Positions 12,258 through 24,849 of a stretch of DNA of 64,000 nucleotides are shown piece by piece. The notes beneath the pieces are model-generated. The model was not told the DNA's origin, searched no databases, and saw only the letters and a list, made by a program, of their open reading frames with translations. Each line of letters starts with the position of its first letter. Within the stretch, counting starts at the first letter, position 1. Source of the stretch: Juglans regia (lineage: Eukaryota; Streptophyta; Magnoliopsida; Fagales; Juglandaceae); contig NC_049911.1 in assembly GCF_001411555.2 (NCBI RefSeq), forward strand, positions 31,903,044 through 31,967,043. Direction: 5' to 3'. Made by a program: the position numbers and the translations under genes.

Positions 12258-14637
12258 GTTGTATCAATATTTTTTTCATAAAAGAATATTCATATAGATT
12301 TTTATTTTATTTTTTTAAAAAAAATTTGAGTTTTGGCCCGGGTTTGACCCAGTTTAACCCGATCTGGTTTCAACTCGGTTTTGAAACCCAGATTCCTAAG
12401 CTAGAACCCAGATAAACAATTCTATTCGAATGGTTTTTTTTATTGGGTCTACTGTAATAAGGGATCATCTTGGCATGTGGTCCGAATCAAAACGATGTAC
12501 ACATTTCATGCTAAGAACTCAAAAGTTGGTGATTAAAGTGAGTGACGGAATCAATTTGGCAAATCATCGCTCAATTGAAAAAAAGACTTCCATATATTCC
12601 TCCACGTTAGAGCAAGGGAAGCTTATTCGACATAATAAAGTCAATTTTTTATTTTTGATTTTATCACAGGCTTGCGCATGATATGATTAGATCTCTGCCC
12701 ACTCAATGACATGACTGCAGTGTTAGAAAATACAAAAATAAAAATAAAAATAAATATAAAGTCCGAAATTTATTCCAACTTTAGGCCGCAATAGTCACGT
12801 GCTTATATATTACCAAAACAGGTGGCTCATAAATAATAAATAAATAAAAACTTGGTATCTTTAGGGTACAAACTACAAGGACAGCCGCAAATGATTTAAA
12901 GCAGGTTTTCTTTGGGAATTTATACCTTTTTTTCAAAAAGAGAAATTCCATATTTATAATGAGAATTTTGACGTATATATTTTTTTAGATCAAATAAGCT
13001 TTAAGCTATTAAATTTATCACTTAATATGACTCGAAATATTAATTACAATCTAATATGTATTCTAAATTAGAGAGAAAATGGTAATCTTAATATTCTGAA
13101 TTCCATGTGACAAAATAGACAATGAAATTATGAAATTGAACTCAGAAATTGATGGGAATTGATCGGAAATTATGGTCACTCGGAAAAATGCAAAGAGTAC
13201 TTTGACAAACGGCATTAACCCACTTTTTTGGGAACTGATTGGGCCTTTTCTTAGTTCACGACTAGTCCAACCCAAACTTTACAGAGGCCCAAGGTTGGGC
13301 CCTAATGTTTTTTATTGCAGATCATCGCATTAGAATCTCCTCGCGAAGTGCACCCGAAATTTGCTTGATTGCCATGCCAGCCCATCTCTCCTCACGCCTC
13401 AATCTCCTGGCAACGTGGTGAACTAGTTGAGGTCGAGTAATGCTCTTTTTATATTAGTTTTTATCATTTTTAATTATAATAAGTCACAATGTTAGCATAG
13501 GTTTTGTTCCTCCTCCTTCTTTTTAAGATGTGTTTCAGACTAAATTCAAAGATCTTCATTTCAAATATTCGAAAATCTATTCTTTCATTTTTTCTTTCGA
13601 ACCCGTGTGTAGTGTTGAGTCGCCTGAAACGGCTACAGCTGGGGCAAGAGTTGGTCAAGAGGGGCAGGCGATGCTATGGTCAGTTGCTCGTGCAGCGGAG
13701 CTTGTGCGTAGGAGGGTCTTTTGCATAGTGGAGGCTTGTGTTCGTGCAAGCTAGGTGCTCATGCCATCTGGCATCTGGGCTCGTGATGTTGATGCTTGCA
13801 GTGGACATGCTGTTTTGGGCTCACGCCAGTGCTCGTGAAGGGTGAAGGTAGCAGAGAGGGAGATGGGCTAGGGAGAGAGCGGCAAAGGGGGGCGACGGGC
13901 AACGTAAAATGCAAAAGAATAAGAAGAAGGCAGTAATAAAAAATAAAAGGTAGAAGGGGGGCAGTGGGCTTGGAAATAGATGAAACCCTAGGCCCACTTT
14001 CTATGTGCTTTTGTATTTTTTAATGTGTTTTATTTTTGTAGTTTTATGTTTTTTAGTATTTAATAAAAAAGAAATAGACTATTTGGATTTGGTGTCCATA
14101 GTAGCAAAGTCTTGTATTCCTCCTACCTGTGAAGACGAAGGGAGCTAGTACTTCTTTTATTTGGAAGATGAGTTGTTTAGTTCTATTTTTACATAGCGCT
14201 CTCTGTTAGGAGAGACTTTTATAAGAGCTAAAACAATGTCCACCATAAATGAATTTGTGTACGGGGGTGCCCTAGAGCATATGCGTAGTTTAGTTTATAG
14301 TTTAGGTTTTTCCTGTGTTAATAAGTCACATATGTAACTTCAGTTCATAAAATGAAATGAAGTCTGTTTCCATTTGAAAAAAAAAACAAAAAAACAAGTC
14401 GTTTGAAACATGTATTATTTAAGATGCCAACATTTATAATAAAGAAATTTTATTTGTAATCCTAAGTGAGGGACTGCGTGTGCAGTCCCATTGATGAATG
14501 AGGAGGAAAAAATATCATTTTAAAAATGATATTATTGTAATTTTATTTTATTTTTAAACATGATTATATGAACTTGCATGAGCAGTTCCCATTTGAGAAC
14601 TGTATGTAAATTAACTATTTATAATAAGAGAAATCAT

Positions 14638-14802
14638 ATTTGCAATTATAAAATATACAAGTACCGCGCACTCATTTTTTAAAAAACGAATAAATATGAG
14701 ACCTATATAAAAAAAATTAATTTTATAATAGTGTATCTCACTCTTTTTTAAAAAGAATGCACGACATTTGTATAATCTATACCTATATATAACATTATTC
14801 TT
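14638..14802. mobile_element. MITE copy related to the element at 6668
   Basis: Starts GAGAAATCATATTTGCA and ends near AACATTATTC, with a central block (AATAAATATGAGACC, AAAATTAATTTT) shared with the copies at 6668 and 36268. No convincing target duplication is visible. A different palindromic repeat, with CAGTCCC/GGGACTG-type arms, is directly upstream at about 14445-14630. Confidence 0.5.
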
Positions 14803-15486
14803 AAAATAAAAAAGTACTATAAAAGAATTTGAAGCCAGGCGTGCTTAAAAAGAGAATGTTTATTAATCATATTTACTATAATATTAATCGAAGGATAAGG
14901 TAAAAAGCTCCTAATCCTTTATATCTTATCCAACAAGTATCCAATAAGGATGAGGAGTCGAAACAATCTAAACTTCAAGATATTAAAAAAAGAAAATAAT
15001 CATATTAATTTACTATATTTTCTTGGCCCATTTCTAGATGGCTTATTCATTTATATATTAATTGATAATATATTTTAATCATATTAATCGGGCCTAAAAA
15101 GGTATTTGGACAAGTTACACTCATTTGTATGAAAATATGATGAAACGAACCGTATTTAGGTTAACTCACTTTGGTTGACAATTAAATGAGTTATATGGAT
15201 TTTGTCGTTTTACTCGTTATCTGTGTGAATTATGTCATGTTATGGTTTTAAGAGTTGATTCGTTCAATTAATTCCTAAATGAGTTGTGTTTAAATTTACC
15301 TATATAATCAAATGTTACATAAGAGAAATGTTAAATACAGTTATAATTTGTGCAAACATCACGTGTTTATTTTGAAAAAGAATGAGGTACACCGGTTACA
15401 AAATTAATTTTTTTCAGATAAATTTTATATTTATGTTTTTTTTCAAACAAAATACGCAACGCTTGCGTATTCTATAATTTATAAAT

Positions 15487-15619
15487 GAGTAATGTTACAT
15501 ATAATCATGAATTGTATAAGTATTATACATCTCTCATAAAGAAAATAATATTTATTATTAAAAAATTAAAATTTTCAAGTAAATCTCACTCACGCACTCT
15601 ATAATTATAAATATTATTT
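15487..15619. mobile_element. MITE copy with GAGTAATGTTAC/GAGAAATAATAT ends
   Basis: Begins GAGTAATGTTACATATAATC and ends AATATTATTTCTC, an inverted repeat of the same type as at 6668-6844. A further worn relative lies next to it at about 15322-15482. Target duplications are not clear. Confidence 0.5.
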
Positions 15620-15940
15620 CTCAAATTTAAAAATACCCCGTATGAAAAGGCTAGACAGGTTACCTACCTATAGGCTACAATTTTTCAGGCCTGGAGCGGC
15701 ATTGATAATTTGTTGATTGATAAGAGCCTGCGCGGTCTCCTGGGTCTTTACCCCGTCCTCCTCACCCACAATCTGCAACACCCCGTTAAGCTATTCCCGC
15801 AGGAAATCCGTCTCTAGGACTAGCGGGGCATTCAAGCTCACCAACCCCCCCTTAGAGTTTTCACCCTTCATCAATTTAACTCGATTCTTGATATTATCCA
15901 TATACCTATAGACAGAGAGAGATTAGATCAAGTAGCAGCA

Positions 15941-18900
15941 ATGGACAATATAATGAACAAGCTTCGAAACCTGGACGCGGACCCGAAAATCAACAAGGAC
16001 TTCTACAGCTGCCCGCTCTCCGGTGGCATTATCACTCTCGCCTCCTCCTTTGTCATGATCTTGCTCTTCATCTCCGAGCTCCGTAACTCTCTTCCCCATT
16101 TCTAATTAGTCGCACCCGTATATGCACTATTTTGTCTTACTAGGGTTTCAATTTTTGTTCTCTACATTTTGATCTAGTTCTTTGCAAATGTTATACATAC
16201 ATAGATACAATTTCTTCGTGATCTGTTTAAATTGATTAATATAATACAGGCCTTGATATTGATAATTTGTTTTCCTATGCTGTAATGGTCAAGAGGCTGA
16301 GTCATTGGATAGTCAATTAGGACCAGGAAAAATTCACCAGGCTTTGTTCCTGCCATATTTTTGATAAATTGGATTTAGTCTATTTTTTGTGGAGAATATT
16401 TATTTCTTCGAATGATAAGAGTAAAACTAGAAAGTTTGAATGATAAATTGAGTAAATTTTCTTGTTCTTTTTAAATACTTCTGGCTGGGGAACAATGATC
16501 CACAACATTATGTAGTCAGAACGTTCTAATTCTGGTATGTTCTAAACTTTCTCGCAATTCAAAATGGTTCGAGGACTTTATAAACTTTTTTTGGTGCAAT
16601 GGCATACATAGATTCACATCATTTAGCCCTATTGTTGCATTCTTTGCGTTTCAATCATAAGTGACAAGAACAAAATCTAACTGATAAGATTATTCGAATG
16701 AATTAATACTTGGCTCTTAGAGTAATTAGTCTGATTTTTCAGAAGTCTAGTTGTGGTTACCCTAACAACTTTGCTTGTTGTATGATTGGTGTTGCTTCGA
16801 TGTAGATAGATAATGTAGTGCTTTTGTTTCCTTCATCTATCTTTCAATTGGCCAAGTACTATTGACTAAGTAGTAGAATTTGTGTTATTATTCTAAATTG
16901 CTAACTATGCCTTTTATTGTGCATTGGTTTCAAAATTGTATCTTCATGCTATAACTGAAACAAAACTTGTGGTAAATACTTCCAGAGGAGAAACACTATG
17001 CATCAATGTAATGTTTGTCTTTTCTGTTTAAAAATAAATTTTTTTTGTTATCTTTCTATAAACCCTAGGATCTTGCATAAACCTTCTTTGAGGTGCTGTT
17101 ACAACCATTTTTTATGACACTAGGAGTTCCTTGTTGTTCTTGAGGGCTCCTGGTTCTCCTACTTAAAGCTCCAAATCTGCTTTCTTTCCTATTCAAACAA
17201 GATTTAAAAGATCTTATTCAGGATACTGATCATATAGTTTTCCCCTATATTATTAGGGTTATGTGATATACTTCAATTGTCCACTTAAGTGATTGATTTC
17301 ATGTTCCTCATGGTATTTTAAACTGCAGTTTGATGTTACCTTTCTTGCCCTTTCATGCTTTATACCCAGTCTTGATGCCATGGACATCAGTGGAGAGCAA
17401 CATCTTGACGTGGTATGCCTTGCAAGAGTATTTTTTTTTCACTTTCTTCAATGGTTATGTGTATACAATTTTGTTTATGAATTTGCCCACTTTCTTTCAA
17501 AAAATTAGTTGTATATGCTGATACTTCTGATTAAGTTTCCCTCTCTCTTGCCGTCTCTCTCACACATACGAAGATGCACAAAAGACTCTTGTCATCCTCT
17601 CAATTAGAGCATGAGTGGGATTGATTTTTTTACTTATTTTGCTTGTAGAGACATGACATAATCAAGAAAAGATTAGATGCTCATGGAAATGTTATAGAAT
17701 CAAGACAAGATGGAATTGGAGCTCTTAAGGTTGGTAATGCATTTTTCCTTGCTATTTATTTCTTGGTACTAACACGCACATGCCAGCAAGTATGCATGCG
17801 TGTGCGCGCGCGCATACACACATTAAAAGTCGCTTCAAATTTCTACTGGATATACTGAGCTTTAAATTTGGAGCGTCTTATCTCCAACCTAGTGTTATTA
17901 TATTTGTTCGAGAAATTTGTGCTTTGCAACCCATGAGAGATGTAGAAAAATGAATTGGAGTGATAAAATGTTACATGAAATGAATATTTTGCATTAAAAA
18001 AATCTGAAAAAGAACAATGTTGGAGCTGTTCACCCATAATATCAATGAAAGGCCATTTAGATTATGAATATTAGCCTCGAACAACCTGGGCACTCTGATT
18101 CTTGTTGAATAAAATTTCTTGGTTTTGATCTTATGTGGCTTTATTTTGCAACTAGGATTACCTTAAAGTTATGAAAAAATTTATTCATCATCCTAAGTTC
18201 CATCATCCTATGATGTGACATTAAATGATAGGTTCACAAGTAAAATATAATAAATAATCTACAATAATTTAATACCACATCATAGGATGATGGGAGGATG
18301 ATGAAAGTTGGGATGATAAGTAGCATTACTCTAAAGTTATATCATGGAATTCAGTGACTTTTTCTCCTAATCAGTCCAGTAGTACATCGTCTTTGTTCTT
18401 TCTGCCAATTCAGTGATACTTTTCCTCTTTGTTTCTCTCTACTTATTTCCTTATCTGCTTGACTCAGATTAATAAGCCACTACAGAGACATGGTGGCAGG
18501 CTCGAGCACAATGAGACATACTGTGGCTCCTGTAATGGTGCAGAAACGGTATGCTTGTCTGTGCACTGTGCATGCCCTTTTAGTGATTCAAAGTTTTTTT
18601 ATTCTTGTGTTGGAAGCTGTATGTAGCTTGTTAAACATAAAATGTTGAAAGTTGTTGGTGCAATATAGGTATCATTGATTCTATTTCCGTCACTGTAGGT
18701 AAATGAAGATTGTTGTAACACCTGTGAAGATGTTCGTGAAGCATATCGAAAGAAAGGTTGGGGAATGTCGAACCCATATCTGATTGACTAGGTTCGTCTT
18801 TCATGAAAGCTTGTTTATCCATCCTGAATCTGCAAATATTTTGTAACAAGCTTTCAAGACTAGAAAAGTAGCTTGATACTGGAAGAATAACATGCATTTA

Positions 18901-21635
18901 TTTACTTCTTTTGTACTTTACGCGTATCTTTAATTTTTACCTTATTGGAGAACTTTTATGTGCAGGTAGAGATTTTTTTTTTTTTATCTTTTGATTTTCC
19001 TCCACTATCTGATTAGTACACACAATACTATTTGCTTCTTTAGTATGATATCTTATCGTGTGGTATGCTTGAGACAGACAGCTTTACCCCCCCCATGCCT
19101 CTCTCCCCCCTCCCCCCTCCCTTTTCTCCACTCAAACACTATCCATCCAAATAAAGAAGAGATGACTCCTAATTTTTCCCATTAGTTTGGTACTGGAAGC
19201 TGGAGGGATATCAACTAGCTAACAATGACCGAGGTTGAATTAAACATTTTTCTCCTAATACTGGGTTGTTTATTTTTTTCAAAACGAAAGGAATAAAATG
19301 TTATACTTGGTGTCTAAATTCCCTCATGCCTGCATTATGCACCCCTCATAAATATGGCCTTGAAAGTATAAAGTGAAATGGCTACTAGTTATATCTGACC
19401 TAATTTGGCGTGCTCAATACTATCATACATGATCAGGAAAAAGCAGCTATTGCGTCTCTAGAACACTTGTACTCATATGGATCTTTGTGCAGTTATGTCC
19501 AGTAGATTATCATGGAGGAAAATGCCTCAATTAAATTATAGACAACAATTCATGTTGCAAATTTAATTGTTCACATGATTACTCTAAAAAAGCTTAATGC
19601 CACCTTTTACCGTGTTTAGGTCCTAACTTATTCGAAACTTTCCATATACTCTAAAGCTTTTACCATTGTTGATTAGGTGAGAACTAGCAACTGATTAGAT
19701 CAAACTAGATTTGAAATCATGTTTTTAAACATCAAATTTCCTATTAAAACAGTTCTGTATGTTTTGATAAATTAAAACTGATTAGTATAGTTATGGGCCA
19801 GTAACCCTTCAATAAAATAACAGGTGTGACAATCGTCCCTCCATTCCAGTTTAACTACCACTGTTTTTTTTATGACATATATACTTAAATATTATTTTTG
19901 GGTCCCACCCCGGCACGTGGCTCACACTCACATAAGATTAATCTGGATCATATGAGACCAGAAGTACATGGTGTAGCAATTCTCTGCAACTATTACCTGT
20001 CCAACTATCTAATTGGGATTATAATTTGATCAATGTAATATTTGCATTAGATTATGAATATGTATCCATAAAAAAGATAATGAATACTTTAGTGGTGATA
20101 GTGCAAGATGTATTATATATAATACCAATAACATGTGACAATCAGTGCGAAAGAGAAGGTTTTCTACATAGGATTAAAGACGAAGAAGGTGAAGGATGTA
20201 ATATATATGGATTCTTGGAAGTCAATAAGGTTGCAGGAAATTTTCATTTTGCACCTGGAAAAAGCTTCCATTAGTCGGGCGTTCATGTACATGATTTACT
20301 AGCATTTCAAAATGATAGTTTTAATGTAAGTTATGAGCCTGATCTTTTCATTGATATACTATTGATATTTTGACCTTTGTTTACTTTCTGATATGGCATC
20401 TGATAAATGTGCTATATGTGATACAGATAAGTTACAAGATCAATAGATTAACTTTTGGAGACTATTTCCCTGGCGTTGTGAATCCTCTGGATGGGTAGGC
20501 AATTTTTTTTTTCCTTTCACTCTAGTCCAATGAGCCATCCCTTTTACAAAAAACATAATTCAATTTTTGTATATTTGTCACATTGTATATATTAAAATAA
20601 AAATTTTCTATTCTGTATTTCAGGGTGCAATGGACACACGAAACACCAATTGAGATGTATCAGTATTTCATCAAGGTTAGTGTCCTGGATGATTGCCTCG
20701 TGTTCTCATATAATGGAAGCCAGGCATTTTGATGCCTCTCGATTTTATTTTGATTATTATACTCTCTAGATTATTTGCCTTCTATAACCTCTTTATAAGT
20801 CACTTGATTCTTTTTTTTTTTATAATTCACTTGATTCTCCTGGAGCATTTGCACCAAACTCAGGTCCGAAAGTATTTGGATAAAAGATATTGCTTAACAG
20901 TTCTTCTTGATGAAATCATTGAAAAACTCTATCTGGTTTTACATATTTGCTTTATTTTGTAGGTTGTACCTATAGTATACTCAGATGTGAGTGGGCACAC
21001 CATCCAGTCAAATCAGGTGCAATTAAACTCACAGAAGCCATTAATTAATTATTTTTCTCTTGTATATAGATCATGACATAATACAAACTTGAATTTGATT
21101 TTGGCAGTTCTCGGTGACTGAACATTTTAGGAGTTCAGAACTAGGTCACTTTCAGTCCCTTCCAGGAGTATTTTTCTTTTATGATCTTTCTCCAATTAAG
21201 GTGGGTTTTCTGCTTATGGCAATTCACAAGAAAGATCTCTCAATTTTACAAATATACTTGGTGATGCTGGAACTATTGAGGAAACTTTTCCTGTGTGATT
21301 CTAGTGCGTGGACTTTTACTTTTGGGCACATTTTTATTGTATCTGGCTTGCATTCCGCAGGTAACTTTCACAGAGGGGCACATCTCATTTTTACACTTCC
21401 TAACAAATGTGTGCGCTATTATTGTTGGAGGTAATTCCAAAACATTCCCTTTCATTTCTCGATCCCAAATTTATTGAGAAAGAACGTATCTTTTTTAATG
21501 TTTGTTTTGATACATAACAATGATGTTTGGTTGTTTTGTTTAGGAGTTTTCACCATTTCAGAAATATTGGATTCATTTATATATCATGGTCAAAGGGCGA
21601 TTAAGAAGAAGATGGAAATTGGTAAATTTAGTTGA
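15941..21635 (+). pseudogene. ERGIC3/Erv46-like secretory cargo receptor, disrupted by two stop codons and a lost splice acceptor
   Basis: The family (Erv41/Erv46, ERGIC2/3) cycles between ER and Golgi in COPII/COPI vesicles. Thirteen exon equivalents are collinear with plant ERGIC3: 15941-16082, 16934-17007, 17329-17412, 17649-17729, 18468-18548, 18699-18791, 20146-20325, 20427-20494, 20624-20675, 20963-21016, 21108-21200, 21361-21430 and 21544-21635, about 387 codons with no frameshift. Recognisable blocks are MDNIMNKLRNLDADPKIN with the first membrane helix, LDAMDISGEQHLDV, the Cys-rich ETYCGSC and EDCCNTCEDVREAYRKKGW parts, DEEGEGCNIYGFLEVNKVAG, FFFYDLSPIK and the C-terminal helix ending KKKMEIGKFS. 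Defects: codon 185 is TAG (18789-18791) and codon 228 is TAG (20272-20274), both where the family has Gln; exon 2 is preceded by AA (16932-16933) instead of AG. Transcription is still possible, but a full protein is not expected. Confidence 0.85.
18173..18331. mobile_element. 159-bp MITE with exact 9-bp target duplication
   Basis: Lies in the fourth intron equivalent of the ERGIC3-like pseudogene. TAAAGTTAT flanks it exactly at 18164-18172 and 18332-18340. The left end GAAAAAATTTATTCATCATCC pairs with the inverted right end GAGTAATGCTACTTATCATCCC, and CATCATCCTATGATGTG and its complement form the inner arms. The 9-bp duplication suggests a Mutator-type insertion. Confidence 0.8.
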
Positions 21636-22382
21636 TGATTGATCTGGTTGGCAATTGGCGCTGCTGTATTTGGATATTTGGTCAGTAAATGGCTTTATGG
21701 TGAGGAGGGCTAAATTAAGAGGAGGAGCTATCCAATTGACACTCCGTAATTTTGGCTGGGCTGCTTATGATCACAATTTACAGTCGAAAGTATTCTCATT
21801 ATATCTGTTTGGTCACTGAAGGTTGAATTCCCACTTGACAACTCATTTTTGCCCTATCTTACCAATTTGTAACTGCTATGTTAATGTGACTTATCGGGGG
21901 AGAAGAGTGTAATAGTCCTTTGCTTTGTCGACTTTTCCCCTACCTCCAACACTGTCACTTTCAATATAGTTTACGTTATATTATTCATGGGCATTGCTAC
22001 TAACTCTAAAGAGTTTGGTTCAATTAGCCTCCCAATTCGAAAGATGGTTTAGTTTCATGTTACTATTTTTTGGGAGAAGGGGATTTGTGGACCTTAAGGT
22101 TAAGTAGGTTACAATAGTTATTTCCCATAATCTATACTCACTCCAGTTGCATTTTTCTGATCGTCGATCATTCAGAGTTGCTGGTTAATTGATGGTTAAT
22201 GGGATGCAGAAATGCATTTAAAAAGCCACACTCGAAATCAAGTATCAAGGGTAAAAAAAGTTATACTCCTGATGTACTACTGTAAAGAACTAAAAACTTA
22301 TATTTTTTGCGAGGGATGCGGCCGACAGAAGTTGCAAAAAAGGGAAAAAAATCAAAACAAAAATAAATAGAGCCCAAGATAC
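21636..22382. other. Interval between the ERGIC3-like pseudogene and eL13
   Basis: The first part is the probable former 3' untranslated region of the ERGIC3-like gene. Beyond about 22000 I see no repeat with clear ends and no coding sequence. The right end merges into the eL13 promoter. Confidence 0.5.
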
Positions 22383-22500
22383 GGCCCAACTTGCCCGATA
22401 CAGTTGGGCCAACGGATAATAAATTGACCGAAGAGAAACGGCGCTAGGGTTTTCGTCAGCTCGCCTCCCTACGTTACATATAAACCCGAGAAACCCTAAC
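22383..22500 (+). promoter_or_regulatory. eL13 promoter: two site II motifs, TATA box and telo box
   Basis: GGCCCAA at 22383-22389 and TGGGCC at 22405-22410 are site II elements, the TCP-type sites common upstream of plant ribosomal protein genes. A TATA-like CATATAAA follows at about 22477-22484 and a telo box AAACCCTAAC at 22491-22500. The leader starts soon after and holds an intron, 22714-23589 (GAG|GTATAA ... TTACAG|G), so the first exon is fully untranslated. This arrangement matches known ribosomal protein promoters; the activity itself is inferred. Confidence 0.7.
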
Positions 22501-23596
22501 AAAGCTTCGTGCGGCCGAGCGAGCGATAAGACAGACAGATAGGCTTAGCTTCATTTCGTCGGCGACGCTGTAACTTCCCCCCACTTTATATCACTTTCTT
22601 TCACATCATTTCGTTTCTATTCAATCTCCATCTTTCTCCAACTCTCTATTTGGTTGCTGAGAATACTGTATTTTGGTTAAGAAAATCTAAACTGGTTTTC
22701 TGCAAATTACGAGGTATAAACGCATATCTTTTGCCTTTTGACCTTTTTGTTCTGCCCCTTTTCCAGATCTATGCGTTTTGCTGCTATCCAGAGTTATCAT
22801 AGTCCGGTTTATGAATTGGTTGATGCTTTTTTAGATTTTTTCTGGGATGAAGTTTTTGATTGTATGTCTCGAGTAGCTTCTGTTTGGTTTCTGAGAAAAA
22901 AAGTGGGGAAATAGAAGAAAAGGGAATTTTATTTTTAATCCAAGTATAGTTTCATTTGCCCAAATAGTCGAATAACCTGGCTATTAAGGTGCTTCCTTCA
23001 TGGCCATAAGAATAGAAAAAATGGTTTTGCTGGGTCGAACATCACGTGAGAAGTGTATGAAATGATAATATACTATGTATTTCGAAATGATGGTAGCATT
23101 ATTCTTGGCACTATTTAGAGCATTCTATGGGTTTAAAACAGCGCCTGAAGTAGATTAAATATTGTATGCTGTATAAGCTGTATAACGTCCATTTTTTGTA
23201 ATAGCCCTGTTTTTACTGATGCATATTGTTTGTTCTTTGAAACACTGATGTGAAAAAAGAACGTGGTTAGAAGAACATGGTTTATTGCACCGACCTCGAA
23301 AAGCATGTTTGGACTTCCATTTGAGGGTGCATTTTAACATATATATATATATGAAACAAATTCTGTTTGCATCTAACAGCATTTCTCAGTTTTAGTTTAG
23401 AAGGCGTCACTTGGACCCCTGTAACATACATTAATGTCCAAGCACAAGATAAAGATTATTTTTTAATCTTTCGATGTGTGGATTGCACTTAGTTCTGAGC
23501 TTTTCTTTGCTCCATGTACCATATGCTCATGGTGTTAACTGTATGTTTATTATTTGAATGTATATCTCAGTCATTCCATGGCTTTACAGGTAAGAA

Positions 23597-24849
23597 ATGG
23601 TTAAGCACAACAATGTTATCCCTAATGGGCACTTTAAGAAACAATGGCAGAATTCTGTAAAGACCTGGTTTAATCAACCAGCTCGGAAAAACAGAAGAAG
23701 AATTGGTGAGTATTTTTCCCCTTTAGGGATGTTGTTCCCCATTTCTGGTACTGAAGTGCTACATTTTGAATGTTCACTCATAAAACCACCATGCATGCAT
23801 CCTTCGAGGCAAAAACTTTTGTTTGGAGATGGAAATTTTGACTGACTTTTGATCTGTACTATTCAATAATTATCAGCTCGCCAGAAGAAGGCTGTCAAAA
23901 TTTTCCCCCGTCCAACTTCTGGACCTCTTCGCCCTATTGTACATGGGCAGACATTGAAGTATAACATGAAAGTAAGGGCTGGGAAGGGCTTTTCTCTTGA
24001 AGAACTGAAGGTGGGGTGTCTTGAATGTCAACTTTACTGTCTATTAAAGTTTGGTTTACCCTATACTAACTTGTTACTACACTGGTCAGTTTATTTGGAA
24101 TATTTCCTTGTTCACTGAACTCACAATCCTTGAAAATCAAGTTGTAGTCAGTAGGATTCATTCTGCTTTTGAATCTCCATAGATGTTTCTAGCGAATGGT
24201 TTTTTGAAGATAGTCTCTAAAGATAATGGTTGTTCTCTTGCAACCGAACAGAGGGTTGACTCCTAGTCTTCCCTTTCCTCTCACAGTCATGCTTAGTATA
24301 TGTCAGCTTTCTATTGTTCTTTATATTGTTTCAATATTAAGAGCTTTTTGTAATCCAGCAACTTTCTTTGATATAAACAGGCTGCTAACATCCCCAAGAA
24401 ACTTGCCCCAACTATTGGCATAGCAATTGATCATCGCAGGAGGAATCGGTCCCTGGAGAGTCTTCAGGCCAATGTGCAGAGGCTGAAGACATACAAGGCA
24501 AAGTTGGTTGTCTTCCCAAGGCGTGCTCGCAGCAAATCTAAGGTTGACTTACGGCTGAACTCCAACGATTGGACAAGAGTTATTTGCTTGTGTTGCTTTG
24601 CATCTAACTTTCGTACCTTTACTGCAGGCTGGTGATTCTACACCTGAGGAGCTTGCAACTGCAACCCAGGTCCAAGGCCCATACTTGCCGATAGTACGGG
24701 AGAGGCCATCTGTTGAGCTGGTGAAGATTACTGAAGAGATGAAATCATTCAAGGCATATGACAAACTTCGCATTGAACGGACCAATACGCGACATGTTGG
24801 TGTTAGGATGAAGAGAGCTGCAGAGGCTGAAAAGGAAGAGAAGAAATAG
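23597..24849 (+). CDS. RPL13: 60S ribosomal protein L13 (eL13)
   Basis: A structural protein of the large cytosolic ribosomal subunit. Coding exons are 23597-23705, 23877-24010, 24381-24542 and 24628-24849, with GT-AG borders, adding up to 208 residues, close to the usual 206-207 of plants. The start is the ATG seven bases past the leader acceptor at 23589. It opens [17 protein letters not shown], continues with the basic [20 protein letters not shown] block and [15 protein letters not shown], then the eL13 signature region [20 protein letters not shown], and ends in a Glu/Lys-rich tail. All conserved parts are intact and the promoter has ribosomal-gene elements, so this looks like a functional, constitutively expressed gene. 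Confidence 0.96.

Larger units (their letters stand above)
12258..15940. other. Intergenic region with repeat debris; 5' flank of the ERGIC3-like pseudogene
   Basis: No family is recognisable. A stretch at about 13590-13990 is richer in GC and purines and reads as short open frames without homology that I can name. The segment at about 14080-14385 ends in a short A-rich tail and resembles the 3' end of a LINE or other retro-element, but no coding motif supports this. Several MITEs lie at 14440-15620. The last 240 bp, CT-rich with a leader-like sequence, precede the ATG at 15941. Confidence 0.5.

Noticed and set aside
13504..13760. Two overlapping 74-codon frames on the plus strand
   Set aside because: No similarity to a protein family and no splice or promoter context; more likely repeat debris.
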